64,000 bases of DNA from JANXSF01 sp043745195 (lineage in GTDB: Bacteria; Acidobacteriota; Terriglobia; Bryobacterales; Bryobacteraceae), in assembly GCA_043745195.1 (NCBI GenBank), contig JAYTTF010000168.1:65526-129525 (forward strand), written 5' to 3'. The notes beneath the pieces were generated by a model. The model ran no database searches. It was not told the origin of the DNA and saw only the letters and a program-made list of their open reading frames with translations. Position numbers and translations under genes: made by a program. Shown here one piece after another: positions 1 to 7,253 of the stretch. Each line of letters begins with the position of its first letter. Position 1 is the stretch's first letter.

Positions 1-799
1 TGCCCTGAAAATCGGGAAGCTGCAGTTTGCCGGTTCGGCCTTTGGCCACAAGGTCGTCATATGCGGCCAGGAAGCCCTTGAAATCAAGCCCTCCAGCGTT
101 CTTCACATTCGGAACAACTAATGATCGAGCACCATCGCGGCCTGCTATGTCAATCGCTAAACCAAGATTAATTTGATTGCGAACCAAGCGGAAAGCTTCG
201 CCACTATTTTCTGCATAAGCGTTGTTCAGGTTTGGAAAATCTTCCAAGGCCCGAACAATTGCATAGGCGATGATGTGCGTGTAGGAAACCTTCGATTGCC
301 CAATCATTCCGCGATGTTGATTCATCAAGCGGCGATTTTCATCAATCACCTTCACCGGAATGTTGCGCTGGCTGGTAGCGGTGGGAATTTTCAAACTGAG
401 CGCCATATTCTCAGCGATTTTCAGTGCGGCACCACGTAAGGGAATCAGTTGTTCCCCTGGCCCAACTTCCATTGGTTTCTCAGGTGCGGAGACAGCTTTC
501 GATGTGGTTGCCACCTGCTGCGGCACAGCAGCCGAAGGCGCAACTGTTTCCTGAGGTTTCGTTTGAACCGCTGGTGCAGCCATTGCCTCTGCTTTGGTTT
601 CAGTGGGTGGTGCGGGGGCCGCGGCTGCAGAGTGAAGCAATGCTACGGGAGAACCATTTTGGATCTCCGATTGCGCAGGCGCGCCATCGGTTGTGAACAG
701 GTCGCTCCAACTCTCATCCACCGTCGATCGGTTATGCAAATACTGCTGGTACAACTCTTCTTCGAGCCAGCTATTAACGCCTAAAGTGCTTTCGGACAT
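1..799 (-). CDS. kgd: 2-oxoglutarate decarboxylase/dehydrogenase (Kgd/SucA type), N-terminal part; runs off the left edge
   Basis: This is the first 266 codons of a thiamine-diphosphate 2-oxoglutarate dehydrogenase-type enzyme of the TCA cycle. The ATG lies at 799 on the minus strand. Residues 1-36 resemble the E1 N-terminal segment (WLEEELYQQYLHNRSTVDES). An Ala/Pro-rich linker of about 70 residues follows. From about residue 116 (GEQLIPLRGAALKIAENM) the sequence matches the start of a dihydrolipoyl succinyltransferase-like (E2) catalytic domain, with IPVKVIDENRRLM and SYTHIIAYAIVRAL. Fusion of an E2-like domain ahead of E1 is the mycobacterial Kgd architecture. The E1 catalytic part lies outside the window, so decarboxylase and dehydrogenase cannot be told apart here. 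Confidence 0.88.
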   Translation of the reverse strand, partial: MSESTLGVNSWLEEELYQQYLHNRSTVDESWSDLFTTDGAPAQSEIQNGSPVALLHSAAAAPAPPTETKAEAMAAPAVQTKPQETVAPSAAVPQQVATTSKAVSAPEKPMEVGPGEQLIPLRGAALKIAENMALSLKIPTATSQRNIPVKVIDENRRLMNQHRGMIGQSKVSYTHIIAYAIVRALEDFPNLNNAYAENSGEAFRLVRNQINLGLAIDIAGRDGARSLVVPNVKNAGGLDFKGFLAAYDDLVAKGRTGKLQLPDFQG

Positions 800-804
800 G
801 TCTA

Positions 805-1767
805 TTACTTATGATACCTAAACCTCCCCTGTGGATTCGCCTCAAGCACCTGTTCCGTTACCCAATCTGTAACGATTGCCGAGGCACCACTAGAGGCAAG
901 TGGAGTTCCGTCCAGCACGGCGGAAACGAAGTTTTCTACACATGGGTAGTGCAGGTTTGTTGGCGCGGGTTGCTGTTCGTCCCCGCCAGGGTAAGTGAGG
1001 TTGGGGCTGTTCAGCGGCGATAAATCCATCACTCCTTCTGTCCCAGTGATCCGAAAATCGTCAAGGCCTATTTTGCTATGCCAACGCACATCCACCATGC
1101 AGCGAGTGCCTTGCTCATATTCGATCAGGACGGTGGCGGAATCCTCTACTGCGCGCGGGTGAATCACATTTGAAATTTGCCCGCAAACCCGTACCGGGTT
1201 TCCAAATAGAAAATTGAAAAGATCAATTCGATGGGACGCAATGTCGTAAAGCGGCCCGCCGCCGGACAACGCAGGATTCAGGAACCAGTTGCGCGGACCA
1301 ACCGCTTCATCAAACCAAAAGTGATTGTGCGCCTCGGCAAGCAACGGACGTCCAATTACCCCTTGGTTCAACAGTTCCACTGCACGTTGAAGTTTTGGAT
1401 ACATGCGTCGATAGTAGGAAACCCCGAATCGCACTTTAGCGGCATTCGCTGCGTCTACCAGGGACCGCGCTTCTTTGTAATTCATCGCCACTGGCTTTTC
1501 ACACAGCACGTGCTTACCGGCACGAAAGGCAGCCAGCGTGGTTGGGGCATGCAGAGCTACAGGCAAGCCGATATAGACGGCATCGATCAGTGGGTCGGCA
1601 AGCGCAGCGTTAAGAGTTGCGTAGACGCGGGCATTTGGGTAGGCCGCAGCCTTTTCCGGGTTGCGCGTTAGTACGGCATGAAGCCCGGAGCGCGGTTCGG
1701 ACAGGATCGCAGGCAGTGCCCGCTTAGTTGTAATGTCGCCGATGCCGGCAACCAGCCAATGGAGCAT
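805..1767 (-). CDS. Gfo/Idh/MocA family NAD(P)-dependent oxidoreductase
   Basis: A 320-residue soluble oxidoreductase. A Rossmann nucleotide-binding segment opens the protein (WLVAGIGDITTKR, residues 4-16). The family motif EKP is at residues 90-92 (HVLCEKPVAMNYKEA), where the lysine is the usual catalytic residue. The C-terminal half is the expected beta-sheet domain (GGGPLYDIASHRIDLFNF, about residues 168-185). Members usually oxidise or epimerise sugars or inositols; the substrate cannot be told. No signal peptide is visible, so it is probably cytoplasmic. It ends 5 bp from the start of the kgd gene on the same strand, so the two may be co-transcribed. Confidence 0.9.
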   Translation of the reverse strand: MLHWLVAGIGDITTKRALPAILSEPRSGLHAVLTRNPEKAAAYPNARVYATLNAALADPLIDAVYIGLPVALHAPTTLAAFRAGKHVLCEKPVAMNYKEARSLVDAANAAKVRFGVSYYRRMYPKLQRAVELLNQGVIGRPLLAEAHNHFWFDEAVGPRNWFLNPALSGGGPLYDIASHRIDLFNFLFGNPVRVCGQISNVIHPRAVEDSATVLIEYEQGTRCMVDVRWHSKIGLDDFRITGTEGVMDLSPLNSPNLTYPGGDEQQPAPTNLHYPCVENFVSAVLDGTPLASSGASAIVTDWVTEQVLEANPQGRFRYHK

Positions 1768-1885
1768 TTATAGATTGTAAGGGAAATGGGGAGATGCTCC
1801 CGGGAAAGTTTTTCTTAATGGGCGTCATGGGGTAGCCTTGCTAATCCACGAGCGGAAGCCGCTAGAGCCTAAAAATGGCGTCATC

Positions 1886-2911
1886 TCATGCTGCTGCTGA
1901 GGCAAACTTGCGAAATTTCCCGCCTTCAATGAAGTCACACAATCGGCTCAATTCGGCAGACCTGCGAAACTGGCCTGACAACTCAACGGACCGCTGTCTA
2001 TATCTAGGTTCTGTCATGAGTGCCCTAAGCGCCGGAGTAACCTGCGATACAGAGTATTGTTTTGGTTGAATAACATCACATACACCTAGGCGTCGCATCC
2101 ATTCAGCGTTAGAAGGCTGACCAAAAACCCGCGGCACGATCAATTGTGGGACACCGGACTCAATTGCTGCCGCAGCAGTACCAATGCCCCCGTGGTGGAT
2201 GACAGCCGCTGCATGTCTGAGAACTTCCTTAAGTGGCGCAAACTTTTTCCAAATTTCCCGTTCAGACGTTATCGGGATGATGGGTGCGCTCCCACCGAGC
2301 AAGAGGGCATCGCAATCCAAATTTCCGGCAATAGCGCGGCTTATTTGAAAAAACTTCTCGCCCCAAAATTTAGTTGTTCCCTGTGTTCCTGCAAGAAAAA
2401 TCAGGAGCGGTCGAGAATTCTCGTTCCTTGGTGCCATCATCAATGTATTCACATCAATATTCGGAAGTGGCAAGAACTCGAACATGCGGTCTGCCTCATT
2501 ATTCGGTTCTAGCCCGATGGCCCAAGCTGGCCACAGGGCTATCGTCGGGATGGTCGGGCGAATATTTCGCCACAAACGACCGATTTGCCCTCTCCCCACC
2601 CTGTGGCCAGACTCATTGGACACTTCCTTCCATCTTCGTTCCATCTTTTCGAACAAACGGCGCTGAATCGTCCCATAGGCAAGCGCCCCAGAGACGTGGG
2701 CGGTGCCTGGAATACCAGGGAGATCAATCTGCATACGAACGAGAGGAACGCCAAACGATGCGTGAGCGTTCATATCAGCCCATAGCATTGGCCGATCCGT
2801 AGAAAGGACTACTAATTCTGACGAGTGAAGGCTCCGAATAGTTAGCGCAAAGGCCGCTTCGGCGCGGCGAAATGCAGTTGAGAAACAAAGGAAGTTTATT
2901 CGCCGAAGCAA
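1886..2911 (-). CDS. GT1/MGT-type glycosyltransferase, 5'-truncated (probable pseudogene)
   Basis: The C-terminal two thirds resemble macrolide/UGT-type glycosyltransferases (GT-B fold). The donor-binding block is clear: AAAVIHHGGIGTAAAAIESG then VPQLIVPRVFGQPSNAEW. Homology to the family seems to begin near SELVVLSTDRPMLWADMNAH, which corresponds to the middle of the usual N-terminal domain. The first 20 or so residues of the open frame (LRRINFLCFSTAFRRAEAAF) are translated from the palindromic repeat at 2845-3025 and look non-native. About 80-100 N-terminal residues of the acceptor domain are therefore missing. The protein is 341 residues against roughly 400-430 in the family. It is probably non-functional unless the truncated form has been adopted. 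Confidence 0.75.
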   Translation of the reverse strand: MLRRINFLCFSTAFRRAEAAFALTIRSLHSSELVVLSTDRPMLWADMNAHASFGVPLVRMQIDLPGIPGTAHVSGALAYGTIQRRLFEKMERRWKEVSNESGHRVGRGQIGRLWRNIRPTIPTIALWPAWAIGLEPNNEADRMFEFLPLPNIDVNTLMMAPRNENSRPLLIFLAGTQGTTKFWGEKFFQISRAIAGNLDCDALLLGGSAPIIPITSEREIWKKFAPLKEVLRHAAAVIHHGGIGTAAAAIESGVPQLIVPRVFGQPSNAEWMRRLGVCDVIQPKQYSVSQVTPALRALMTEPRYRQRSVELSGQFRRSAELSRLCDFIEGGKFRKFASAAA

Positions 2912-3025
2912 GTCCGTTTTGCGCTTGTTTCTTAGGAGCGCAAAGGCCGCTCCGGCGCGGCTCCAATGTTTGGAGAAACTCGTTGATTCTTAAGCCGAAG
3001 CGAGTCCGTTTTGCGCGAGTTCCTC
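2845..3025. repeat. two tandem copies of a palindromic repeat, period 93 bp
   Basis: Copy 1 starts at 2845 and copy 2 at 2938; both begin gcgcaaaggccgct and contain gtccgttttgcgc about 65 bp later. Each copy folds on itself. In copy 1, 2845-2851 (gcgcaaa) pairs with 2918-2924, and 2856-2864 (gcttcggcg) pairs exactly with 2901-2909. A second arm (agaaacaaag at 2881; agaaactcg in copy 2) matches a segment just after the palindrome (cttgtttct; cgagttcct), and the two copies change together at these positions. The element sits exactly where two flanking genes lose their 5' ends. Confidence 0.8.
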
Positions 3026-3026
3026 A

Positions 3027-3404
3027 GAAGAACAACTCCTTGCCGCTAAAATTCTCGGCTCGTCCGCCCGTGAAAATCCTGAACGAACCATCGCATTGCT
3101 TATAAAATTTTCCATCAACATTTCAGATTGGGCCGTTTGCGACACCTTAGGAATGCAATCCGTGAAAACGATCGCAGCCAAGCAGGAAAACAAAATTATC
3201 GAAGCCGCTCATGAACTTCTGAAATCATCGAACATGTGGCAGCGCCGCCTGGGGATTGTACTCCTCACACACTATGCGAATGTGCCCGCCAAACAACAAG
3301 CCATTCTCGCAATGCTTTCTCCGCTGAGAACCGAAACGGAACACTACATCAAAAAAGCCGTAGCGTGGATAGACAGGGACCTTGCAGAATCGAAGCTGAA
3401 GTAG
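3027..3404 (+). pseudogene. AlkD-like DNA alkylation repeat protein, 5'-truncated remnant
   Basis: The frame from about 3027 reads EEQLLAAKILGSSARENPER and continues through SDWAVCDTLG to YIKKAVAWIDRDLAESKLK. This resembles the C-terminal half of DNA alkylation repeat (HEAT-like, AlkD/COG4912) proteins, which bind DNA containing alkylated bases. The family is about 220 residues long; only about 125 remain. Upstream of 3027 the frame enters the palindromic repeat and similarity stops. The only start codon is an internal TTG at 3096, which would drop further conserved sequence. It is probably dead. Identification rests on the WAVCDT and AVAW blocks. Confidence 0.6.
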
Positions 3405-3435
3405 CCCAATGTAGTATCATCAAGGTCCCAAAACC

Positions 3436-5364
3436 ATGCGCCCAGTTGCCCTGCTCTTCCTTGCCGCCTGCACTCTGCAAGCTCAAAACTCAACCAAGCC
3501 CGGCCGTTTCCACGTTGAACATCCAACTCTTCTCAACCTCGGATTTGAATGGCTCATTGAAGGTGACGCCAATCGCAACGCCATCGTCGAAGTCCGCTTC
3601 CGTAAAGTAGGCTCCGCCGCTTGGCGACCCGCGCTTCCACTGCTTCGCATCGGTGGCGAACGAGTGTTCCGCGATCGTGAAAGCATGTCCTATACAGTCC
3701 CCGAAGGCTTCGCCGGCAGCATCCTGAATCTGGAACCCGCCACCAACTACGAATGCGAATTCACGCTTGTTGATTCCGACGGCGTCACCGGCCAAGCTCA
3801 ACAACGCGTCACCGTATCTACTCGCACGGAACCCAAACCCTTCGCCGGTGGACGCGTCCTCCACGTCTATCCAAACGACCACGAAGGCCCCAAAATCGAG
3901 CCGGCTTTCATCGGCCTCAAAGCTGCCTACTACGGCGAAGGCCGCGGTGATTGGACCGCCGTCCGCATGAAAAAAGCCCAGCCCGGCGATACCATTCTTG
4001 TGCATGCCGGCCTCTACCGTCCCGACCGTCTCAACTACGTCGACCCCCTCAGCGCCCCCTTCACCGGCTCCACGTCTCTTTCCTTAAAAGGCACCGCCGA
4101 AAAACCTATCACAATCAAAGGTGCCGGCGATGGCGAAGCCATCTTCGACGGCGCAGGCAATCACAGACTCTTCGAGGTCATGGCCACCAGCCACCACATC
4201 TTTGAAGGCCTCACCTTCCGCAGCACTGAAGTTGCCCTATTCGCCGGCGAAAAGGAAGTGATGGGCGCAGTCGCTCTCACCGTTCGCAATTGCCGTTTCG
4301 AGGACATCGGCGTTGGCGTTTGGACGGAAAACGCCGACTCGCGTGACTTCTTTATTTCCGACAATCTCTTCCTCGGCCGTGAGGATCAAATGCGCCTTAT
4401 CGGTTGGAACCAGGCCGATTCGCGCGCCGCTGGCATCTACCCGTCTCATCAACTGCGCAGCTTTTTCGCAATCAAAGTCTACGGACCCGGACACATCATC
4501 GCCCACAACGCCATCGCCTATTTTCACGACGCCATCTGCATCTCAACCTACGGCCCACCCGATTCCGATCCCGAAAAGCGCGCCTCATCTATTGACATTT
4601 ACAACAACGACATTCACCTTACCAACGACGATTTCATTGAAGCCGACGGCGGCGCTCACAACATCCGCGTCTTTCAAAATCGTGGCGTCAACGCCGCACA
4701 TAACGGCTATAGTTCCCAGCCCATTTTCGGAGGGCCCGTCTACTTTTTCCGCAACCTGCTGTATCATGTCCCCGGTGGCGGAGCTTTCAAAATGGGTTCC
4801 GCACCCGCCGGCATTCTCATCTATCACAACACTCTGATTGGCGAACAGACGGCGCGTGAACCCTACTCAAATGCCCACTTTCGCAATAACCTGTTCTTAG
4901 GACGTGATGCTCCGAACCGCGGCGTAATGACTTGGGCCAATGCCACCAATAACTACAGCACTGACTACAACGGGTTCCGTCCCAATCGCAACGTCAGCCA
5001 GCAATATGTTTGGATAGCACCCACTCAAGGCAAAACCGCCCGGGAGTCAGGCACTCAGAATTTCGCTACACTCACCGATTTTCAAAATGCAGTCGGCCAG
5101 GAAGCCCACGGCGTCGAACTCGATTACGATATTTTCGAGAACTTAAAGGCACCAGACCCTGCTCAGCGATACCGCGTCTACCATTCCATGGATTTGAACT
5201 TCCGTCTTAAAGCAAACTCAAAGGCCATCGATTCCGGCCAGGTCCTGCCCACCATCAACGACGATTTCACTGGCAAAGCCCCAGACCTTGGCGCCATTGA
5301 GTACGGCAGGCAAGAACCCAATTACGGCCCCCGCTGGATCACCTGGAAGCCATTCTACCGGTAG
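3436..5364 (+). CDS. secreted right-handed parallel beta-helix protein (pectate-lyase-like fold)
   Basis: A 642-residue exported protein. The N-terminus is a Sec signal peptide (MRPVALLFLAACTLQAQN, cleavage likely after AQA/Q). Residues about 30-130 look like a fibronectin-III-type sandwich ending in TNYECEFTLVDSDGV. From about residue 170 a right-handed beta-helix follows: AQPGDTILVHAGLYRPDRLN, then repeated short strands with Asn ladders such as IYNNDIHLTNDDFIEADGG. The C-terminus (INDDFTGKAPDLGAIEYG) is the usual end of this family. Such proteins are often polysaccharide lyases or glycoside hydrolases, but no catalytic residue can be fixed here. It is separated by only 5 bp from the next gene and probably shares its mRNA. 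Confidence 0.82.
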   Translation: MRPVALLFLAACTLQAQNSTKPGRFHVEHPTLLNLGFEWLIEGDANRNAIVEVRFRKVGSAAWRPALPLLRIGGERVFRDRESMSYTVPEGFAGSILNLEPATNYECEFTLVDSDGVTGQAQQRVTVSTRTEPKPFAGGRVLHVYPNDHEGPKIEPAFIGLKAAYYGEGRGDWTAVRMKKAQPGDTILVHAGLYRPDRLNYVDPLSAPFTGSTSLSLKGTAEKPITIKGAGDGEAIFDGAGNHRLFEVMATSHHIFEGLTFRSTEVALFAGEKEVMGAVALTVRNCRFEDIGVGVWTENADSRDFFISDNLFLGREDQMRLIGWNQADSRAAGIYPSHQLRSFFAIKVYGPGHIIAHNAIAYFHDAICISTYGPPDSDPEKRASSIDIYNNDIHLTNDDFIEADGGAHNIRVFQNRGVNAAHNGYSSQPIFGGPVYFFRNLLYHVPGGGAFKMGSAPAGILIYHNTLIGEQTAREPYSNAHFRNNLFLGRDAPNRGVMTWANATNNYSTDYNGFRPNRNVSQQYVWIAPTQGKTARESGTQNFATLTDFQNAVGQEAHGVELDYDIFENLKAPDPAQRYRVYHSMDLNFRLKANSKAIDSGQVLPTINDDFTGKAPDLGAIEYGRQEPNYGPRWITWKPFYR

Positions 5365-5369
5365 ACATC

Positions 5370-6119
5370 ATGGTAACTTTACGCTTCGCTTTGCTACTCC
5401 TTCCGCTGCTCAGCGCACAAGCGCCTGAATTTGAAGTGGCAACCCTGCGCATGTCTCCGCCGCCAACGGGTGATTCCTTCAACATCAACCTCGGCCAGAT
5501 CCGCAACGGCAAGCTCACCATCTCCAATGCTAATCTCAGCGATTGCATCAAGCTAGCCTATAACTTGGTTTCGGACGACCAACTCACCGGCCCGGATTGG
5601 ATGCGCGATAAATTAGTGCGCTTCGATGTGGTCGCCCATGCTCCACCAGACACCTCTCGCGAGCAGGTTTTGCTAATGCTGCAGTCCCTACTAGCCGAAC
5701 GCCTCAAATTGAAACTCCACACAGAAAAAAGAGAGCTTTCCTATTCAGCACTTCAAATTGGAAAGAATGGATCGAAGCTACCGCCAGCCGGCGCAGTTCC
5801 TGGAAACGGGATCCACCATTCCGGCAACCTGGACAACACCATGACCATGGAATTTCTAGCCCGTCTTCTATCGCGCTTTGAGCGAGACACAGTCATCGAC
5901 CGCACCGGCCTCAAAGGTTCCTTTGAAGTGAAGTTGCAATGGACCGCCGCTGGAAACAGAGCAGCAATTACCGGACCCAACGAAGTCCCCGACTCACCTT
6001 CCGGTCCGTCACTCTCCACCGCCTTGCAGGAACAACTTGGTCTACGCCTGGTCCGCCAAAAAGGTCCGCTCGACGTCTTAGTTGTCGATTCAGTCCAACG
6101 ACATCCCGCAGACAACTAA
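5370..6119 (+). CDS. TIGR03435 family secreted protein
   Basis: A 249-residue protein with a signal peptide (MVTLRFALLLLPLLSAQAPE). It has the family's typical blocks: FEVATLRMSPPP near the start, the segment on a natural orthogonal core (LSDCIKLAYNLVSDDQLTGP then WMRDKLVRFDVVAHAPPD), QVLLMLQSLLAERLKLKLH, EKRELSYSALQIGKNGSKL, and the C-terminal VIDRTGLKGSFEVKLQW plus LDVLVVDSVQRHPADN. The family has been seen mainly in Solibacter and relatives in many copies per genome. Its function is unknown; in several genomes members are linked to BlaR-like sensor genes, but none is visible here. It follows the beta-helix gene by 5 bp. Confidence 0.9.
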   Translation: MVTLRFALLLLPLLSAQAPEFEVATLRMSPPPTGDSFNINLGQIRNGKLTISNANLSDCIKLAYNLVSDDQLTGPDWMRDKLVRFDVVAHAPPDTSREQVLLMLQSLLAERLKLKLHTEKRELSYSALQIGKNGSKLPPAGAVPGNGIHHSGNLDNTMTMEFLARLLSRFERDTVIDRTGLKGSFEVKLQWTAAGNRAAITGPNEVPDSPSGPSLSTALQEQLGLRLVRQKGPLDVLVVDSVQRHPADN

Positions 6120-6130
6120 CCCGCAGGAAG

Positions 6131-6223
6131 AAATCCGGGACGGGGGTGCAAGTCCCCACCACATTTTCCATAAGCAGAACATCCCGAACATCCCCAATGG
6201 AATTGCAGCCCCGTCCCGGATTT
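6131..6223. repeat. perfect 15-bp inverted repeat with a 63-nt spacer
   Basis: Positions 6131-6145 (aaatccgggacgggg) are the exact reverse complement of 6209-6223. The arms begin 11 bp after the TIGR03435 stop codon. The spacer contains a smaller possible hairpin (gggggtgcaagtcccc). No T-run follows the right arm, so it is not a classic intrinsic terminator. It may stabilise the 3' end of the upstream mRNA or be a structured RNA. Confidence 0.6.
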
Positions 6224-6413
6224 CGCTACTCTCGAAATGCCTTTCTACATCGCAATTGGCCAGCCCGAATGCAAAGAGTACCCATACAATCTTTATCGAA
6301 AACTATTCTGAAGCAGTCCCAGTCACCTGCCAACCAAAAACATTTCCCCAGCGCTTTCAATACGCAATTGAATATATAGCTCCGTCCTCTACAACCTGGT
6401 ATCACCATCAGAT

Positions 6414-6905
6414 ATGTCAACACCAGTCCAACTTTCAAAGCTAGCCGTCCTCCTTACGAAAGAGGATCATCAATCTTTCGCCAAACTCGAATGCAACTAT
6501 CGCAAGCAGTTTCAGCCAAACAATGCAGTTGAACTCACTCTATTCACTCAACTGGTCCTAGCGGCTTGGAACATAGATAGAACCCATCGCCTGGAAGCAA
6601 ACCTCACACCTGAATCCGACCCGCTGCTGGACCAAGCCCAATCCACACTCCTCGCCCGCATCGCCAACTACCGCCTACGTGCCGAACGTACCTTTCACAA
6701 GTGCCTCAAAGAATTACGGAATCTCGCCGCCAAACCAATTTCGCAAAACGAACCCAATCGGCTGCGCTATAAACTGGTCTATCACCACCCACCTGCCACC
6801 CCAAGACCCAAACTCGGCAGAAACACTCCCTGCCCTTGCGGCTCCGGCAAAAAATTCAAAGTGTGTTGCCTCAGAAAAGAGATCCAACCCTCAACGGCAG
6901 CTTAA
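6414..6905 (+). CDS. SEC-C motif protein of unknown function
   Basis: A 163-residue protein. The first 110 residues are predicted mostly helical, with a charged N-terminus (MSTPVQLSKLAVLLTKEDHQ). A basic linker then leads to a C-terminal SEC-C zinc-binding motif at about residues 137-154 (RNTPCPCGSGKKFKVCC). SEC-C motifs occur at the end of SecA and on many unrelated small proteins, where they bind zinc and often a partner. In Bryobacteraceae, short proteins of this kind are frequent next to transposon debris, but no transposase is visible here. The ATG at 6414 has no strong ribosome-binding site. No specific function can be given. Confidence 0.7.
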   Translation: MSTPVQLSKLAVLLTKEDHQSFAKLECNYRKQFQPNNAVELTLFTQLVLAAWNIDRTHRLEANLTPESDPLLDQAQSTLLARIANYRLRAERTFHKCLKELRNLAAKPISQNEPNRLRYKLVYHHPPATPRPKLGRNTPCPCGSGKKFKVCCLRKEIQPSTAA

Positions 6906-6923
6906 AGCGCTATCCTACCCACA

Positions 6924-7097
6924 GTGCAAAATCGTCGATTCTTCCTGCTGTCCTCCACTGGACTGCTAGCCAAAAACACCGCACCACAGCCTTATCAATT
7001 CGACCTCTTTCAACAAGGAACGCACGGCGTCTACACCTATCGCATTCCAGAACACACCGTAACAGTTGTAAGTTGTTATTCAGAGCTATCCCAATAA
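6924..7097 (+). pseudogene. N-terminal remnant of a sialidase-like (BNR-repeat) glycosidase
   Basis: A 57-codon frame starting with GTG reads NRRFFLLSSTGLLAKNTAPQ and then FDLFQQGTHGVYTYRIPEHT before drifting to a stop. The block F-QQGT-GV-TYRIP is the N-terminal RIP signature of exo-alpha-sialidases, where the arginine binds the sialic acid carboxylate. An RRFFLLSS export-like start precedes it. Everything after the RIP motif is missing: the frame runs into the upstream region of the large receptor gene and stops. It is a deletion remnant. The assignment rests on a short motif, so confidence is moderate. Confidence 0.55.
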
Positions 7098-7197
7098 TCG
7101 ATTTGCAACTTCCGTCTTTTGTTCCAGTTCCATTTTTTCATAGTATCAATTCTATTAATGGAAGCCGTAAGTTATTACAATCAAGCTTGTTATGCTA

Positions 7198-7226
7198 TTG
7201 CCTAAGGTCACTTTCAGAGTTATGAT
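7198..7226 (+). promoter_or_regulatory. sigma-70-like promoter of the first large receptor gene
   Basis: A -35 box TTGCCT (7198-7203) is followed after 17 bp by a -10 box TATGAT (7221-7226). The predicted start of transcription is near 7233. This lies downstream of the ATG at 7227, which rules that codon out and supports the ATG at 7254. The leader then carries AAGGGG ahead of the start. Confidence 0.5.
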
Positions 7227-7253
7227 ATGAGAGTCAAGGGGTTTATTTACATC

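Noticed and set aside
6131..6223. Riboswitch or group II intron end (gtgcaagtcccc)
   Set aside because: The core elements of a cobalamin riboswitch are missing, and no intron domain V or reverse transcriptase is present. Kept only as an inverted repeat.
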